Positions 24,895 through 34,176 are shown, counted from the stretch's first letter. The stretch is 64,000 bases of DNA from an uncultured bacterium (GCA_902788575.1 CADAKY010000013.1:1-64000); one strand, 5' to 3'. A program made the numbers and translations. Notes: a model not told the origin generated them from the letters alone.

Positions 24895-24985
24895 TGGGCT
24901 GACCCTTATCAGGCCTCTCAGGAAAACCCTCAACGGTTCGGCTTTTCCTTCGGCAGAGTGCTCTAACCACCTGAGCTAGCAGCCC
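24895..24985 (-). pseudogene. Broken tRNA-Ile copy carrying a hairpin insertion
   Basis: The first 26 bases match the intact tRNA-Ile (acceptor 5' strand and D arm). A hairpin element CTCTGCCGAA...TGAGAGG with a GGAAAA/TTTTCC stem then interrupts the anticodon arm (24914-24961). After it the anticodon loop and 3' stem (CCTGATAAGGGT) resume, but the T arm is gone and the sequence jumps to CAGCCCA. The framing bases match repeat A. It cannot fold as a tRNA. Confidence 0.7.
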
Positions 24986-25046
24986 GCAAATTCATTCGGC
25001 AATATCTAACGTAACACAGACAAAATCAGAAATCAAGTTTTTGTTT

Positions 25047-25069
25047 TAAAAAAGGCGGGAGAGCCCGCC
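25047..25069 (-). terminator. Terminator of trxA
   Basis: On the minus strand GGCGGG-CTCT-CCCGCC followed by seven T. Confidence 0.9.
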
Positions 25070-25076
25070 CAATTTA

Positions 25077-25394
25077 TTATAGATGTTTTTCTATGTTTGT
25101 AATTATTGAGCTTTTCGGCATTAAACCGACCATCCGTTCAACAACTTCTCCGTTTTTAAAGACCAATAACGTAGGAAGTCCGCTGACCTGATATTTTTTT
25201 GCTGCCTCGATGTTGTTATCGGTATTAATTTTTGCAAATTTTGCTCTGTCGGAAAGGTCATTTTCCACTTCTTCCATTATAGGACCGAGTTTTCTGCAAG
25301 GACCGCACCAGTCGGCAAAAAAATCAACAATTGTTAATTTATCACTGTTTAATACTTCTGAATCAAAGTTTGAAATAGTTATTTCTTGAACCAT
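25077..25394 (-). CDS. trxA: Thioredoxin
   Basis: 105 residues, standard length. Active site WCGPCRK near 31-37 and cis-proline SGLPTLLVF near 72-80. General disulfide reductase. AAGGAGG just before ATG. Monocistronic, divergent from the exonuclease gene. Confidence 0.96.
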   Translation of the reverse strand: MVQEITISNFDSEVLNSDKLTIVDFFADWCGPCRKLGPIMEEVENDLSDRAKFAKINTDNNIEAAKKYQVSGLPTLLVFKNGEVVERMVGLMPKSSIITNIEKHL

Positions 25395-25472
25395 ATATCC
25401 TCCTTTTTGTTAATATTACCATATTATTAATTTTTATGCTATTATGCTGTATGGGGAGACAAATAAATTATT

Positions 25473-26393
25473 ATGCCGAGAAAAAAAGAAATCGAAATAG
25501 TTTTAGATACAGAGACAACGGGTCTTGATTATACAAGAGAGAGAATGGTTGAATTTGCTGCAGTAAGGCTTGAAAACGGGAAAATTAAAGATGAGTTTCA
25601 AACCTTGATTAATCCGGAACAGCACATAAGAAAATCTTCAATTGCGATTCACGGAATTACTCCGGAAATGGTGGCAGATGCGCCGACAGAAGCAGAAGTT
25701 CTTCCAAAAATTCTTGAATTCATCGGAGATTATCCGATTGTCGCGCACAATGTAATTTTTGATTATTCATTCTTAAATGAAGCTAAACTCAGAGTTATGG
25801 GCTCAAAACTTGAAAACCCGAGAATAGATTCTCAAATGATGTTTAAAGAAATTGCACCGGATTTGGAATCCCACGGGCTTGAAGCTTTAACTCACAGATT
25901 TAATGTGGAATTACATAATCATCATAGAGCAATGGCTGATACGATGGGACTTGCGCTTGCTTATCCGAAACTTAAAAAACTTTATCTTCAAAGACTTGAT
26001 TGGCAAAGAAAACAACTTATGAATGTTGATTATTTGTTTGACAGATATTTAAGAATCCAACAGAGCATCGCCACTATGCAGGCTGAACTTCAGGATTTAA
26101 AATCCGTATTCAAGCTTCATTTTGATTTGGGCGGAGAGCCTCTCGTTGCCGAAACGGGAGAAATGATGGTATATCAGTCAAAACAATCTTTCGGATACGA
26201 TTTGGCAGATATTAAGGATGTGCTGGAGCATGTCGGAGCTTTGGAAAAAGCGGTTAAAGTTAATAACGGTTTCATTGACAGACTCTGCAATGGTTTGAGT
26301 TTATCGGAAGAATACAAAGAAATTATCCGCGATGCAAGACAAGAAATTTCTGAAACCCGTAATATTCAAGTGATTAAACCATGCACAAAATAA
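25473..26393 (+). CDS. DEDDh 3'-5' exonuclease (DnaQ/PolC type)
   Basis: 306 residues. Exo I DTETTG near 13-18, Exo II HNVIFDYSFL near 95, Exo III HHRAMADT near 155, so a complete proofreading-type nuclease in the first 175 residues. The C-terminal 130 residues (helical, with QQSIATMQAELQDL) are not a domain I know. Could be a polymerase III epsilon-like subunit or a stand-alone nuclease. Its last 13 bases overlap the rlmD start, so translation is coupled. Confidence 0.88.
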   Translation: MPRKKEIEIVLDTETTGLDYTRERMVEFAAVRLENGKIKDEFQTLINPEQHIRKSSIAIHGITPEMVADAPTEAEVLPKILEFIGDYPIVAHNVIFDYSFLNEAKLRVMGSKLENPRIDSQMMFKEIAPDLESHGLEALTHRFNVELHNHHRAMADTMGLALAYPKLKKLYLQRLDWQRKQLMNVDYLFDRYLRIQQSIATMQAELQDLKSVFKLHFDLGGEPLVAETGEMMVYQSKQSFGYDLADIKDVLEHVGALEKAVKVNNGFIDRLCNGLSLSEEYKEIIRDARQEISETRNIQVIKPCTK

Positions 26394-27742
26394 ATATACC
26401 GCAAGAATTAGAAGTTACCATTGAAAAATTGTCAAATTTGGGTTTTGGCATAGCAAAGCATAACGGATTTGTGATATTTGTGGAAAATTCCTGTCCCAAA
26501 GACAGGGTAAAAATAAGAGTTACTAAGAAAAATAAAAATTTCGCAACGGCGCGTATAGTTGAAATTATTGAGCCTTCTCCACATAGAGTTGAACCTTTTT
26601 GTAAAATGCAGAAGGTTTGCGGGGCTTGTCAGCTTCAATTTATTGGTTACGATAAACAGCTAGAGTTTAAAAAAGAGATTGTACAGGATACAATGAGGTC
26701 AATTTTTGGCGATGAAATTGAAGTAAAGGATGTTATTTCAAGCCCCAAAATCAAAAAATACAGGCATAAAATTCAGTATCCGATTAGCGAAACCAAAGAT
26801 TCTAAAAGAATTATTGCAGGATATTATAAAGCTGATTCACATGAACTTGTTAATATAAAGTATTGTCCTATTCAACCGTCAAGATGTGATGAAATAATTG
26901 ATTTTATAAGAAACAATGCTTCAGGTATAAGCGGATACAGAGAAAACGAACATAAAGGAATTCTAAGACATGTTTTAATAAGGACATCTGCTTATACTGA
27001 TAAAAGCCTTGTCATTTTGGTTCTTAATTCTGATAATATACCAGAATCCGTATCAGAACTTGCATATAAAATTTACACAGAATTAAATAACATTGCCGGA
27101 GTTGGGGTGAATTTTAATACAAAACGGACAAATCTTATTTTGGGGGAAAAGACTCAAATATTATTCGGTGAAGAATTTGTTGAAGAAAAACTTTGTGATA
27201 AAGTATTCAAAATCGGCGCAAAGACCTTTTTTCAAATAAACCCATATACGGCGGAAAATATTTTTGAATACGTAAAAAAATATATTACAGAAAATTATGA
27301 AAAACCCTCAATTTTAGATGCTTATGCAGGAATTTCGACCTTTGGAATTTGCCTTTCTGATATTGCATTAAAAGTTGTTACTGTAGAAGAGGTAAATGAG
27401 TCTGTCGAGCTTGCAAAAAAAATAATTGCAGAAAATAATATAACGAATGTTGAACCGTACTGTATGGACACAACAAAATTCTTTGAACAACTGGCAAAAG
27501 AAAACAAAACCTTTGATATTACGGTTCTTGACCCGCCAAGAAAAGGATGTACAAAAGAATCATTAGATTTTGCGCTCAAATTCTCAAAAAAAGCAATTGT
27601 ATACGTATCCTGCAATCCTGCTACTTTAGCCAGAGATTTGAAATATCTAAAGGAAAACGGTGCTAAAATCGGTTCAATTCAACCATTCGATATGTTTCCT
27701 CACACATACCATATAGAAAATGTCGTTATGATAAAAATTTGA
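26381..27742 (+). CDS. 23S rRNA (uracil-5-)-methyltransferase, RumA/RlmD family
   Basis: 453 residues. N-terminal TRAM domain (~1-60), then a 4Fe-4S cysteine set (CKMQKVCGACQLQ plus an upstream CPKD), then a SAM-binding Rossmann domain (ILDAYAGISTFGI) and the catalytic loop DPPRKGCTKES and YVSCNPATLARDL. Methylates a uridine in 23S rRNA; which position cannot be told from sequence (RlmD or RlmCD type). Confidence 0.93.
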   Translation: MHKINIPQELEVTIEKLSNLGFGIAKHNGFVIFVENSCPKDRVKIRVTKKNKNFATARIVEIIEPSPHRVEPFCKMQKVCGACQLQFIGYDKQLEFKKEIVQDTMRSIFGDEIEVKDVISSPKIKKYRHKIQYPISETKDSKRIIAGYYKADSHELVNIKYCPIQPSRCDEIIDFIRNNASGISGYRENEHKGILRHVLIRTSAYTDKSLVILVLNSDNIPESVSELAYKIYTELNNIAGVGVNFNTKRTNLILGEKTQILFGEEFVEEKLCDKVFKIGAKTFFQINPYTAENIFEYVKKYITENYEKPSILDAYAGISTFGICLSDIALKVVTVEEVNESVELAKKIIAENNITNVEPYCMDTTKFFEQLAKENKTFDITVLDPPRKGCTKESLDFALKFSKKAIVYVSCNPATLARDLKYLKENGAKIGSIQPFDMFPHTYHIENVVMIKI

Positions 27743-27810
27743 AATTTTAAAATGTGATGTGGTATACTTTTGTTGTCAGGGATTTGCCCCATAAAAATAA
27801 AGGAGTGTAT

Positions 27811-28113
27811 ATGAGTAATATCGAAATTGAGGAAGTTAATGGAATTGATGAGGTTAGATATGTACCTCAGGGCGTGTGTTCAAAATTATTTTTAATGAAA
27901 ATTAAAGATGACGTTATCATAGAGCTTGAAGCTGTCGGAGGTTGCAGCGGAAATTTGAAGGGTATAGGTTCGCTTGTTAAAGGAATGAATATCCATGAAG
28001 TTGCTTCAAAAATATCGGGAATTCCTTGCGGAAGCCGTCCGACAAGCTGTCCTGATCAGATCTCAAAAGCTATAGAAGCGTATATAAGTGAAAAACAACA
28101 CGTTAGCGTATAG
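27811..28113 (+). CDS. TSCPD-domain protein
   Basis: 100 residues. Matches the small TSCPD domain found at the C-terminus of some ribonucleotide reductases and as stand-alone proteins: GGCSGNLKGIGSLVKG and GIPCGSRPTSCPDQI. Cysteines suggest metal binding. Function of the free form is unknown. ATG 27811 follows AAGGAGTG; the longer frame from 27754 lacks one. Nine nt upstream of the isocitrate dehydrogenase gene, same operon. Confidence 0.85.
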   Translation: MSNIEIEEVNGIDEVRYVPQGVCSKLFLMKIKDDVIIELEAVGGCSGNLKGIGSLVKGMNIHEVASKISGIPCGSRPTSCPDQISKAIEAYISEKQHVSV

Positions 28114-28121
28114 GTGAAAAT

Positions 28122-29114
28122 ATGAAAACAATAACTCTTATAAAAGGTGACGGAATAGGTCCTGAAATTACAGATGCTGTAGTAAAAATTATTGCGGCAG
28201 CAGGTGTTCAAATAGACTGGGATGTTCAGACAGCAGGTGCGGATGTGATTGAAAAAGAAGGTGTTCCTCTGCCTCAAAGAGTTATTGATTCTGTTAAAAG
28301 AAATAAAGTTGCTTTGAAGTCACCCGTAACGACTCCGATTGGTAAAGGTTTTCGTTCTGTGAACGTGCAGCTTAGAAAAGATTTGGATTTGTATTCAAAT
28401 CTTCGTCCTTGCTATAATTTGCCCAATGTAAAAACAAGATACGACAATGTTGATATTGTAGTTGTAAGAGAAAATACTGAAGATTTGTATGCCGGAATTG
28501 AACGTCAGATTGATGAAGATACGGCGGAAAGTATAAAAAGAATTACAAGAAGCGCATCAGAAAGAATTGCTCAATTTGCGTTTGATTATGCGGTAAAAAA
28601 TAACAGAAAACTTGTTCACGTTGTTACAAAAGCTAACATCTGCAAGCTTTCTGACGGATTATTCTTGGAAAGTGCAAGAAAAATCGCGGCAAAATATCCG
28701 CAAATTCAGTTTAAAGAAATACTTGTTGATAACTGCTGCATGCAGCTTGTACAAAACCCAAATCAGTTTGACGTCTTGCTTTTGCCGAACTTATACGGAG
28801 ATATAGTTTCAGATCTTTGTGCAGGATTAATCGGAGGACTCGGGATTGCGCAGGGTGCAAATATCGGTACCGATTATGCAGTGTTTGAACCTGTACATGG
28901 TTCCGCTCCTGATATTGCAGGACAAAATAAGGCTAACCCTACAGCTATGTTAATGTCTGCGATAGAAATGCTTAAATATATAGGTGAAACAGAAGCTGCT
29001 GAAAATATTAAAAACGCTTTATTCAAAACTTTAGAAGCAGGAATTAAAACCGCTGACTTGGGCGGAAACTCAACCTGTACAGAGTTTACAGATAATATTA
29101 TTTCACATTTATGA
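28122..29114 (+). CDS. Isocitrate dehydrogenase, NAD-dependent type
   Basis: 330 residues, beta-decarboxylating dehydrogenase superfamily. KGDGIGPEITDAVVKI start, substrate motif SVNVQLRKDLDLYSNLRP (IDH-type Ser-x-Asn rather than the Leu pattern of LeuB), VVRENTEDLYAGIE, metal site LLLPNLYGDIVSDLCAGLIGGLG and cofactor loop EPVHGSAPDIAGQNKANPTA. The length fits the short NAD-IDH/homoisocitrate group. Supplies 2-oxoglutarate; no other TCA gene is adjacent. Confidence 0.9.
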   Translation: MKTITLIKGDGIGPEITDAVVKIIAAAGVQIDWDVQTAGADVIEKEGVPLPQRVIDSVKRNKVALKSPVTTPIGKGFRSVNVQLRKDLDLYSNLRPCYNLPNVKTRYDNVDIVVVRENTEDLYAGIERQIDEDTAESIKRITRSASERIAQFAFDYAVKNNRKLVHVVTKANICKLSDGLFLESARKIAAKYPQIQFKEILVDNCCMQLVQNPNQFDVLLLPNLYGDIVSDLCAGLIGGLGIAQGANIGTDYAVFEPVHGSAPDIAGQNKANPTAMLMSAIEMLKYIGETEAAENIKNALFKTLEAGIKTADLGGNSTCTEFTDNIISHL

Positions 29115-29268
29115 GTTTGCGGAAAAACTCACGTTTTTCGCGCAAACTCAGAGGAACGGTTTCGAATCAATCCCTATGCTATCCCGCATAGGGATTGACT
29201 CTCACACACCAAAGTCGGACGCGGGAAAATCTCAAAATTCTGTCAAATTTTGGATTTTTCCGCGTCCT
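29113..29268. repeat. Three consecutive hairpins downstream of isocitrate dehydrogenase
   Basis: First, repeat C copy 2 (29113-29165, inverted relative to 20711-20763). Second, a perfect 13-bp stem TCAATCCCTATGC / GCATAGGGATTGA (29167-29179 with 29186-29198). Third, a long interrupted stem starting GGACGCGG and ending CCGCGTCC (29218-29268). All lie within 156 bp and none carries a classical T-run except CTTTTCTTTT after the third. Confidence 0.75.
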
Positions 29269-29280
29269 CTTTTCTTTTGT

Positions 29281-29307
29281 TAAATACTTTATATATACAA
29301 GAGATAT
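29281..29307 (+). promoter_or_regulatory. Possible sigma-28 promoter
   Basis: TAAA, 15 nt, AGAGATAT: correct -35 core and spacing, but only the GATA core of the -10. An overlapping TTTATATATA could instead be a sigma-70 -10. Confidence 0.4.
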
Positions 29308-29359
29308 AAAAACATCTTACACAAGTAAAATATTAGTATTTAATAAAGGAGAGCAACCA

Positions 29360-29605
29360 ATGGCTGTCGGAGCGCGAGATTTTATTGACAAGCTGCTTGT
29401 AGAAAAGTATGCGGAAGAAAAAGTTGATAACCATGATGAAGGAGCATTAACTTCAAAAGTTTCAGCGGACGATATGCTGGATGCAATGAATACGTCTGCT
29501 AATAATTACAGAACGATGCTTGCAATCCAAAATCGACTTACCATGGTATGTTACGGCGTAGTTGCAAAATCGGCAAAATACGTATCATCGGAAGAAGCTG
29601 CCTGA
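29360..29605 (+). CDS. Small helical unknown protein next to the FliA-type sigma factor
   Basis: 81 residues: acidic, helical, with MLDAMNTSANNYRTMLAIQN near 42-61. That segment has the look of the C-terminal helix of FliE/rod-type export substrates (SF-xx-ML-x-VRN), but similarity is too weak to name it. ATG 29360 follows AAAGGAGAG; the open frame from 29195 runs through hairpin repeats and is rejected. Followed by its own terminator and then the sigma factor gene. Confidence 0.7.
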   Translation: MAVGARDFIDKLLVEKYAEEKVDNHDEGALTSKVSADDMLDAMNTSANNYRTMLAIQNRLTMVCYGVVAKSAKYVSSEEAA

Positions 29606-29677
29606 TTTTAGGAGGATTCTTCTTACAAAAGAGATACACAACTCTCTTATAATCTTACATCTTACTTACAAATTTCA

Positions 29678-29712
29678 GGGCATTAAGAAATTAATTTTCT
29701 CAGCCCTTTTTT
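29678..29712 (+). terminator. Terminator after the small helical gene
   Basis: GGGC...GCCC outer stem with AAGAAATT/AATTTTCT inside, followed by eight T. Confidence 0.75.
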
Positions 29713-29812
29713 TTATCTTTAAACGGAATTGAATGAAATCATATAAATGTATGATAGAGATTTTTTGAAAAAAAGTTAAAATGAGATGTAACATGGTTCA
29801 GGACTGAGTGGG

Positions 29813-30634
29813 ATGGAACAAGAGGATTTCTCATCATACAGTAAAATTAAACGTTTAGATAATGAAGAACTCGCAGAATTGTGGGGGCGTTATTTTGATG
29901 ACCATGAAAACAAACATTTGAGAGATGAATTAATAATACAATATATTTACCTGACAAAGTATGTCGTAGGCCGTGTTAAAGTTGCTCTTCCTCCGACTTT
30001 TTCTTATGAAGATATTTCAAGTTATGGTGTAGAAGGGCTTATTGATGCTGTAGAAAAATTTTCTCCGAGAATGGGTGCAAGATTCGAAACATACGCACTG
30101 GTAAGAATTCGTGGAAATATTATTGATAAAATTCGTTCTCAAGACTTTTTGCCAAGAAGTGTAAGAAGAAAAATTAAGGATGTAAAAGAAGCACAGGATG
30201 AATTGAGACGTCAATACGGAAGAAGTGCAACGAATACAGAAATAGCTAATTATTTGGGCATAGAAAAAGAAAAAGTTGAACAAATTTTGTCTGATGATAC
30301 AACAGTGACATCAATTTATGACAAGAAAGGCTCAACTGACGGTGATATTGAAATTATTGATACAATACAGGATTCAAATTCACTTGCCCCGCATGAAAAA
30401 TTAGAAGAAAAAGATGTTAAAAAAGAGCTGGAGGATGCTTTGAGAAGACTGCCGGAGAGAGAAAGAACAATAATGGTTCTTTATTATCATGAGAATATGA
30501 CATTAAAAGAAATAGGTGATGCAATAAATGTATCAGAGTCAAGAATTTCCCAGCTGCATGCTCAGGCTATTATGAAACTGAAAAATCTTTTGAGTGAAAA
30601 TCGTTCTGAAAGATTAAAAAGAAGTATAATTTAA
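29813..30634 (+). CDS. FliA/WhiG-family RNA polymerase sigma factor
   Basis: 273 residues, sigma-28 class: region 2 (YEDISSYGVEGLIDAVEKFSP, then ARFETYALVRIRGNIIDKIRSQDFLPRSVRRK), region 3, and region 4 with HTH MTLKEIGDAINVSESRISQLHAQA. Directs polymerase to TAAA-N15-GCCGATAA promoters in motility or developmental regulons. A near-perfect such promoter precedes the gene at 477. No anti-sigma (FlgM) gene is adjacent. It heads a same-strand run with lptC and lptA (37-nt gap). Confidence 0.92.
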   Translation: MEQEDFSSYSKIKRLDNEELAELWGRYFDDHENKHLRDELIIQYIYLTKYVVGRVKVALPPTFSYEDISSYGVEGLIDAVEKFSPRMGARFETYALVRIRGNIIDKIRSQDFLPRSVRRKIKDVKEAQDELRRQYGRSATNTEIANYLGIEKEKVEQILSDDTTVTSIYDKKGSTDGDIEIIDTIQDSNSLAPHEKLEEKDVKKELEDALRRLPERERTIMVLYYHENMTLKEIGDAINVSESRISQLHAQAIMKLKNLLSENRSERLKRSII

Positions 30635-30670
30635 TTTACTATATTTATGATTATGTGATAAAATGTTCCT

Positions 30671-31291
30671 ATGAAGAGTCTTAGGAAGTTTTACGAACGA
30701 TTTAAAGCATTAAGCAGCAAACGCAAGGGGTATTTAATAGCGGTGTTGTGTGTTATTTTTGTTATGCTTTGGGCTTTTATTTCTGCCGGTATCATTACAA
30801 CAAATTTTAATCGATCCCAGATTAAAGGTAAAGAGGATGAACAGAAAGTTGACGCAAAAGGTATTATCATAACAGAAACTAAAAACGGAAAAAAATATTT
30901 TGAAATATATGGCGAAAACGGAAACTACAGTAATGACCACAGTATTGCAACTTTAAACAGTGTAATAGGAAATTTTTACAATAAGGAAGGCAATGTTTCC
31001 ATGAGTTTTCAGTCATCAAAAGGAACTTATGATGAAAATATAGGTGTGATAACTTTGTATGAACACACATATATAGTTTTGGACAGCGGAGTTTCTCTTA
31101 ATGCAGATAAGCTGGTTTGGTCCGGTTCCGATAAAGATACAGTAGCAGAGGGTAATATAAAAATCAAAAAGAATGATGAAATGTTATCTACGGCGGAAAA
31201 ATGCATTATCGGACCGAATTATAAAAGTTTTAAAATACTTGGTAAAACAAAAACTCAGGTATGGCAAAGAACTAAAGAACAGAAAAAATAA
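30671..31291 (+). CDS. lptC: LPS export protein LptC
   Basis: 206 residues. A single N-terminal membrane anchor (about 19-42) then a beta-jellyroll LptC domain (DAKGIIITETKNGKKYFEIYGENG and ITLYEHTYIVLDSGVSLNADKLVW). Bridges the inner-membrane LptBFG transporter and LptA. Followed 16 nt later by lptA, so the LPS bridge is encoded in one operon with the sigma factor. Confidence 0.88.
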   Translation: MKSLRKFYERFKALSSKRKGYLIAVLCVIFVMLWAFISAGIITTNFNRSQIKGKEDEQKVDAKGIIITETKNGKKYFEIYGENGNYSNDHSIATLNSVIGNFYNKEGNVSMSFQSSKGTYDENIGVITLYEHTYIVLDSGVSLNADKLVWSGSDKDTVAEGNIKIKKNDEMLSTAEKCIIGPNYKSFKILGKTKTQVWQRTKEQKK

Positions 31292-31307
31292 ATAGGGGCA
31301 AAACAGA

Positions 31308-32270
31308 ATGAAAAAAATATTGTTAATATTGTTATTGTTAGTATCGGTTGCCGGAATCACTGTAATTGGTTCAGATTTGATTATTGAATCAAAAACACAA
31401 GTTTTTTCCGATGCTGAAAAAAAGATTAAACTGGATGGCGGTGTAACGGTTAAGCTGGATAATCTTACTGTAGAAAGCGAAAAAGCGGATGTCACAGTAA
31501 GACGTAACAGCAAACTGGATCTTGCTACTTTTTATAATAAACCTTATGCTTATGAAGTAAATGCAAACAAAAAAAGAGAAGTTAAAGCTAATATTCTTAA
31601 AGTTTCTCTTATTAATAAAATCGTAAGGGCGGAAGGTGAAACACAGTCTGTTATAACAGAAGGGAATACCCCTATTATTGTTATAAATGCTGACGCTCAG
31701 GAATATGATACAAGCAGCAGTGTAATGGTTGCAACAGGTTCCGTCGCAATGAAATATAAAGATATTGATACTTTTTCTGATAAAGCTGTAATTATAGCTG
31801 ATGAAAAGGGCGGAGTAAAAAAGATTGATTTAATCGGAAATGCAAGAGTTAAGCAGGCTCAAAATGAATCAGAAGGGAATCATTTTGTTTATAATCCTAT
31901 AACGGAAGAGATGAGTGTTACAGGAAACACTAAAACTGTTGCAATAACAGATGACGGTAAAAAATTAACTATTCATTCCGACTATCAGCATTATAGCAAG
32001 CGTCAAAATTCTTATATCGGCAGCGGTCATGTAAAAATTTGGTACGAAGATTATTTTGCACAGGGACCTAAGGTTACCGTAATACCTGATAATAAAACAC
32101 AAAAACTTAATGAAGTGTATTTTGTAGGCAGGTCAAAAATTATACAACAGGAAAAAGACATTATTGCTGATAAGATAAGAATAACAATGGATCCTAAAGA
32201 CTTTACTGCCGAAGGAAATGTCAGAACAATTATTCATAATGTAGATACAAAAGAAAACGGTGATTTATAA
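31308..32270 (+). CDS. lptA: LptA/OstA-family periplasmic LPS carrier
   Basis: 320 residues with signal peptide (MKKILLILLLLVSVAGITVI). Two or more OstA repeats are visible (SSVMVATGSVAMKYKDIDTFSDKAVI, then ITDDGKKLTIHSDY, and DIIADKIRITMDPKDFTAEGNVR). Longer than enteric LptA (~185), as in cyanobacterial-type proteins. Its last base overlaps the next ATG. Confidence 0.9.
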   Translation: MKKILLILLLLVSVAGITVIGSDLIIESKTQVFSDAEKKIKLDGGVTVKLDNLTVESEKADVTVRRNSKLDLATFYNKPYAYEVNANKKREVKANILKVSLINKIVRAEGETQSVITEGNTPIIVINADAQEYDTSSSVMVATGSVAMKYKDIDTFSDKAVIIADEKGGVKKIDLIGNARVKQAQNESEGNHFVYNPITEEMSVTGNTKTVAITDDGKKLTIHSDYQHYSKRQNSYIGSGHVKIWYEDYFAQGPKVTVIPDNKTQKLNEVYFVGRSKIIQQEKDIIADKIRITMDPKDFTAEGNVRTIIHNVDTKENGDL

Positions 32271-33043
32271 TGTCAGAAAAGATTGATAAGGCTATGAGCC
32301 TTTTTAAGGAAAAAAAATATAAAGAAGCAATTGATGCATTTAGCTCTGTATTGGAAACCGAACCGGATAATGCGGATGTATACAATAATATGGGTGTAGC
32401 TTATGCTTACGAGGGCGATTTTGAGCATGCTGAAAAATGTTATGTAAGAGCAATTGAACTTGACCCTGAGATGGCGCAAGCTTATATAAATTTATCTGAT
32501 TTATATTATAAAGCCGGAGATTTAGCATCTGCTGTCGGAACTCTTCAGAGAGGAAGTTACGAATTAGAAAATAATTTAACAATTGCACACCTTTTGGCAA
32601 GAGTTTATATTGAAGATCAAAGGTGGGATGATGCTATTGTTGAGCTGGAAAGGGTTTTGGACGGAGAACCTGAAAACTATGATGCTTACTATGATTTAGG
32701 TCATGTATACTTTGAACTTGGAGATTATGAAAGCGCGATAGATAATTTTGAAAATGTTATTGCTTATGAACAAAACCAAAATAATGAACTTTTATATTAC
32801 GCGCTTGCTCAGGCTTATGAAGCAAATAATCAGATAGATAAAGCAATTTCAAATTATTTAAAAGCAATTGCGGTAAATGATAAATTTACTCTTGCATATA
32901 AAAAAGCCGGAATACTTTTCCTTGCAAGAGAAGATTATGAAGATGCAATTGAATATTTTGAAAACTACATTGATTTTGATATTCCGGAAGAAGAAAAAGA
33001 TAGTATAAAAAAATTAACGGAAAGAATTAAAACTAAAATATAA
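32270..33043 (+). CDS. TPR-repeat protein
   Basis: 257 residues made of about seven tetratricopeptide repeats (AIDAFSSVLETEPDNADVYN, HAEKCYVRAIELDPEMAQAY and so on). No signal peptide, so a cytoplasmic scaffold. ATG overlaps the lptA stop by one base (TAATG), hence translational coupling with the LPS-bridge genes. Confidence 0.88.
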   Translation: MSEKIDKAMSLFKEKKYKEAIDAFSSVLETEPDNADVYNNMGVAYAYEGDFEHAEKCYVRAIELDPEMAQAYINLSDLYYKAGDLASAVGTLQRGSYELENNLTIAHLLARVYIEDQRWDDAIVELERVLDGEPENYDAYYDLGHVYFELGDYESAIDNFENVIAYEQNQNNELLYYALAQAYEANNQIDKAISNYLKAIAVNDKFTLAYKKAGILFLAREDYEDAIEYFENYIDFDIPEEEKDSIKKLTERIKTKI

Positions 33044-33051
33044 GGAATGTA

Positions 33052-34128
33052 ATGAATACAAAATACTGGGCAGCTTTTTCTTCAATAGAGGAATTGGATT
33101 CTACATTTGTACAAAGATTGTATAATTATTTTGGCGATATTGAACGCGCATATAATGCTTCAGAACGGGATTTGGAACAAATTGAGGGCTTGAGTATAAA
33201 TAAAGCCGATGAATTTTTGGTTAAACGTGACAAAACAAATCCGGATAAAGTATTTGAAGAAATAGAGAATCGTGGAATAAATGTTTTGACATTTGATGAC
33301 AGCCGTTATCCTTATATGCTCAGTCAAATTCACAATCCACCGATGGTTTTATATTATAAAGGTGATTTGCTTGGTTGTAATCTTGAAAAAACAGTTGCGT
33401 TTGTAGGCTCAAGAAAAGCCAGTCAAAACGGCAGAGATAGTGTAAGAAGTATTATTACAGAGCTCGGGAATACTGATATCTGTATTGTTTCCGGTCTTGC
33501 AGAAGGTATTGATTCTGTTTCACACAGAAGTGCAATTGATAATAACCTAAAGACAATAGGCGTAATTGCAAGCGGGTTTGATTTTAAGTATCCTGCTTCT
33601 AACAGGGATTTGTATGAAAAGCTGGAGCACGGTTTTGGAGCTGTTGTTACAGAATATTATCCGACTTTTGAACCTGTAAAATTCAGATTTCCGCAGAGAA
33701 ACAGGATTGTAACAGGACTTTCCTACGGAACAGTTGTCGGGGAAGCTGCAATAAAGAGCGGTGCGCTAATTTCTGCCAATCTGACATTGGAGCAGGGCAG
33801 AGAACTTATGTGTATTCCGGGCTCAATAAACAATAAAAATACAGAAGGTGTGTATAAATTACTTAAAAATGGTGCAACGATGGTTACATCAGGCGAGGAT
33901 ATTCTAAATGCGCTAAACTGGGAAATAAAATGTCCTGAAAAAGAACAAAAAGCAATTCCTGAAAAATATTCGCAAATTTGTGATTTGGTATCTGTTGAAC
34001 CAAAAGGTTTTGATGAAATTCAGGCTCAAACCGGAATAGAAACAAATGAACTTCTTAATCTGCTAACTATGATGGAATTGGAAGGATATATTGAGCAGGA
34101 TGAAGGTGACAGATATAAAATATTATAG
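33052..34128 (+). CDS. dprA: DNA processing protein DprA
   Basis: 358 residues. The Rossmann core has VAFVGSRKASQNGRDSV and CIVSGLAEGIDSVSHRSAID; a C-terminal winged helix (DLVSVEPKGFDEIQAQTGIE) follows and an N-terminal HhH-like region precedes. Loads RecA on incoming single-stranded DNA in natural transformation. Together with RecF it fits, but does not prove, competence. Confidence 0.95.
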   Translation: MNTKYWAAFSSIEELDSTFVQRLYNYFGDIERAYNASERDLEQIEGLSINKADEFLVKRDKTNPDKVFEEIENRGINVLTFDDSRYPYMLSQIHNPPMVLYYKGDLLGCNLEKTVAFVGSRKASQNGRDSVRSIITELGNTDICIVSGLAEGIDSVSHRSAIDNNLKTIGVIASGFDFKYPASNRDLYEKLEHGFGAVVTEYYPTFEPVKFRFPQRNRIVTGLSYGTVVGEAAIKSGALISANLTLEQGRELMCIPGSINNKNTEGVYKLLKNGATMVTSGEDILNALNWEIKCPEKEQKAIPEKYSQICDLVSVEPKGFDEIQAQTGIETNELLNLLTMMELEGYIEQDEGDRYKIL

Positions 34129-34176
34129 AGTAAAGTATCAGGTTGATAATATTTGCTCTTATGATAATATGTGTGT

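Noticed and set aside
29195-29359. N-terminal extension of the 81-residue protein
   Set aside because: It translates hairpin repeat sequence, and AAAGGAGAG lies directly before ATG 29360.
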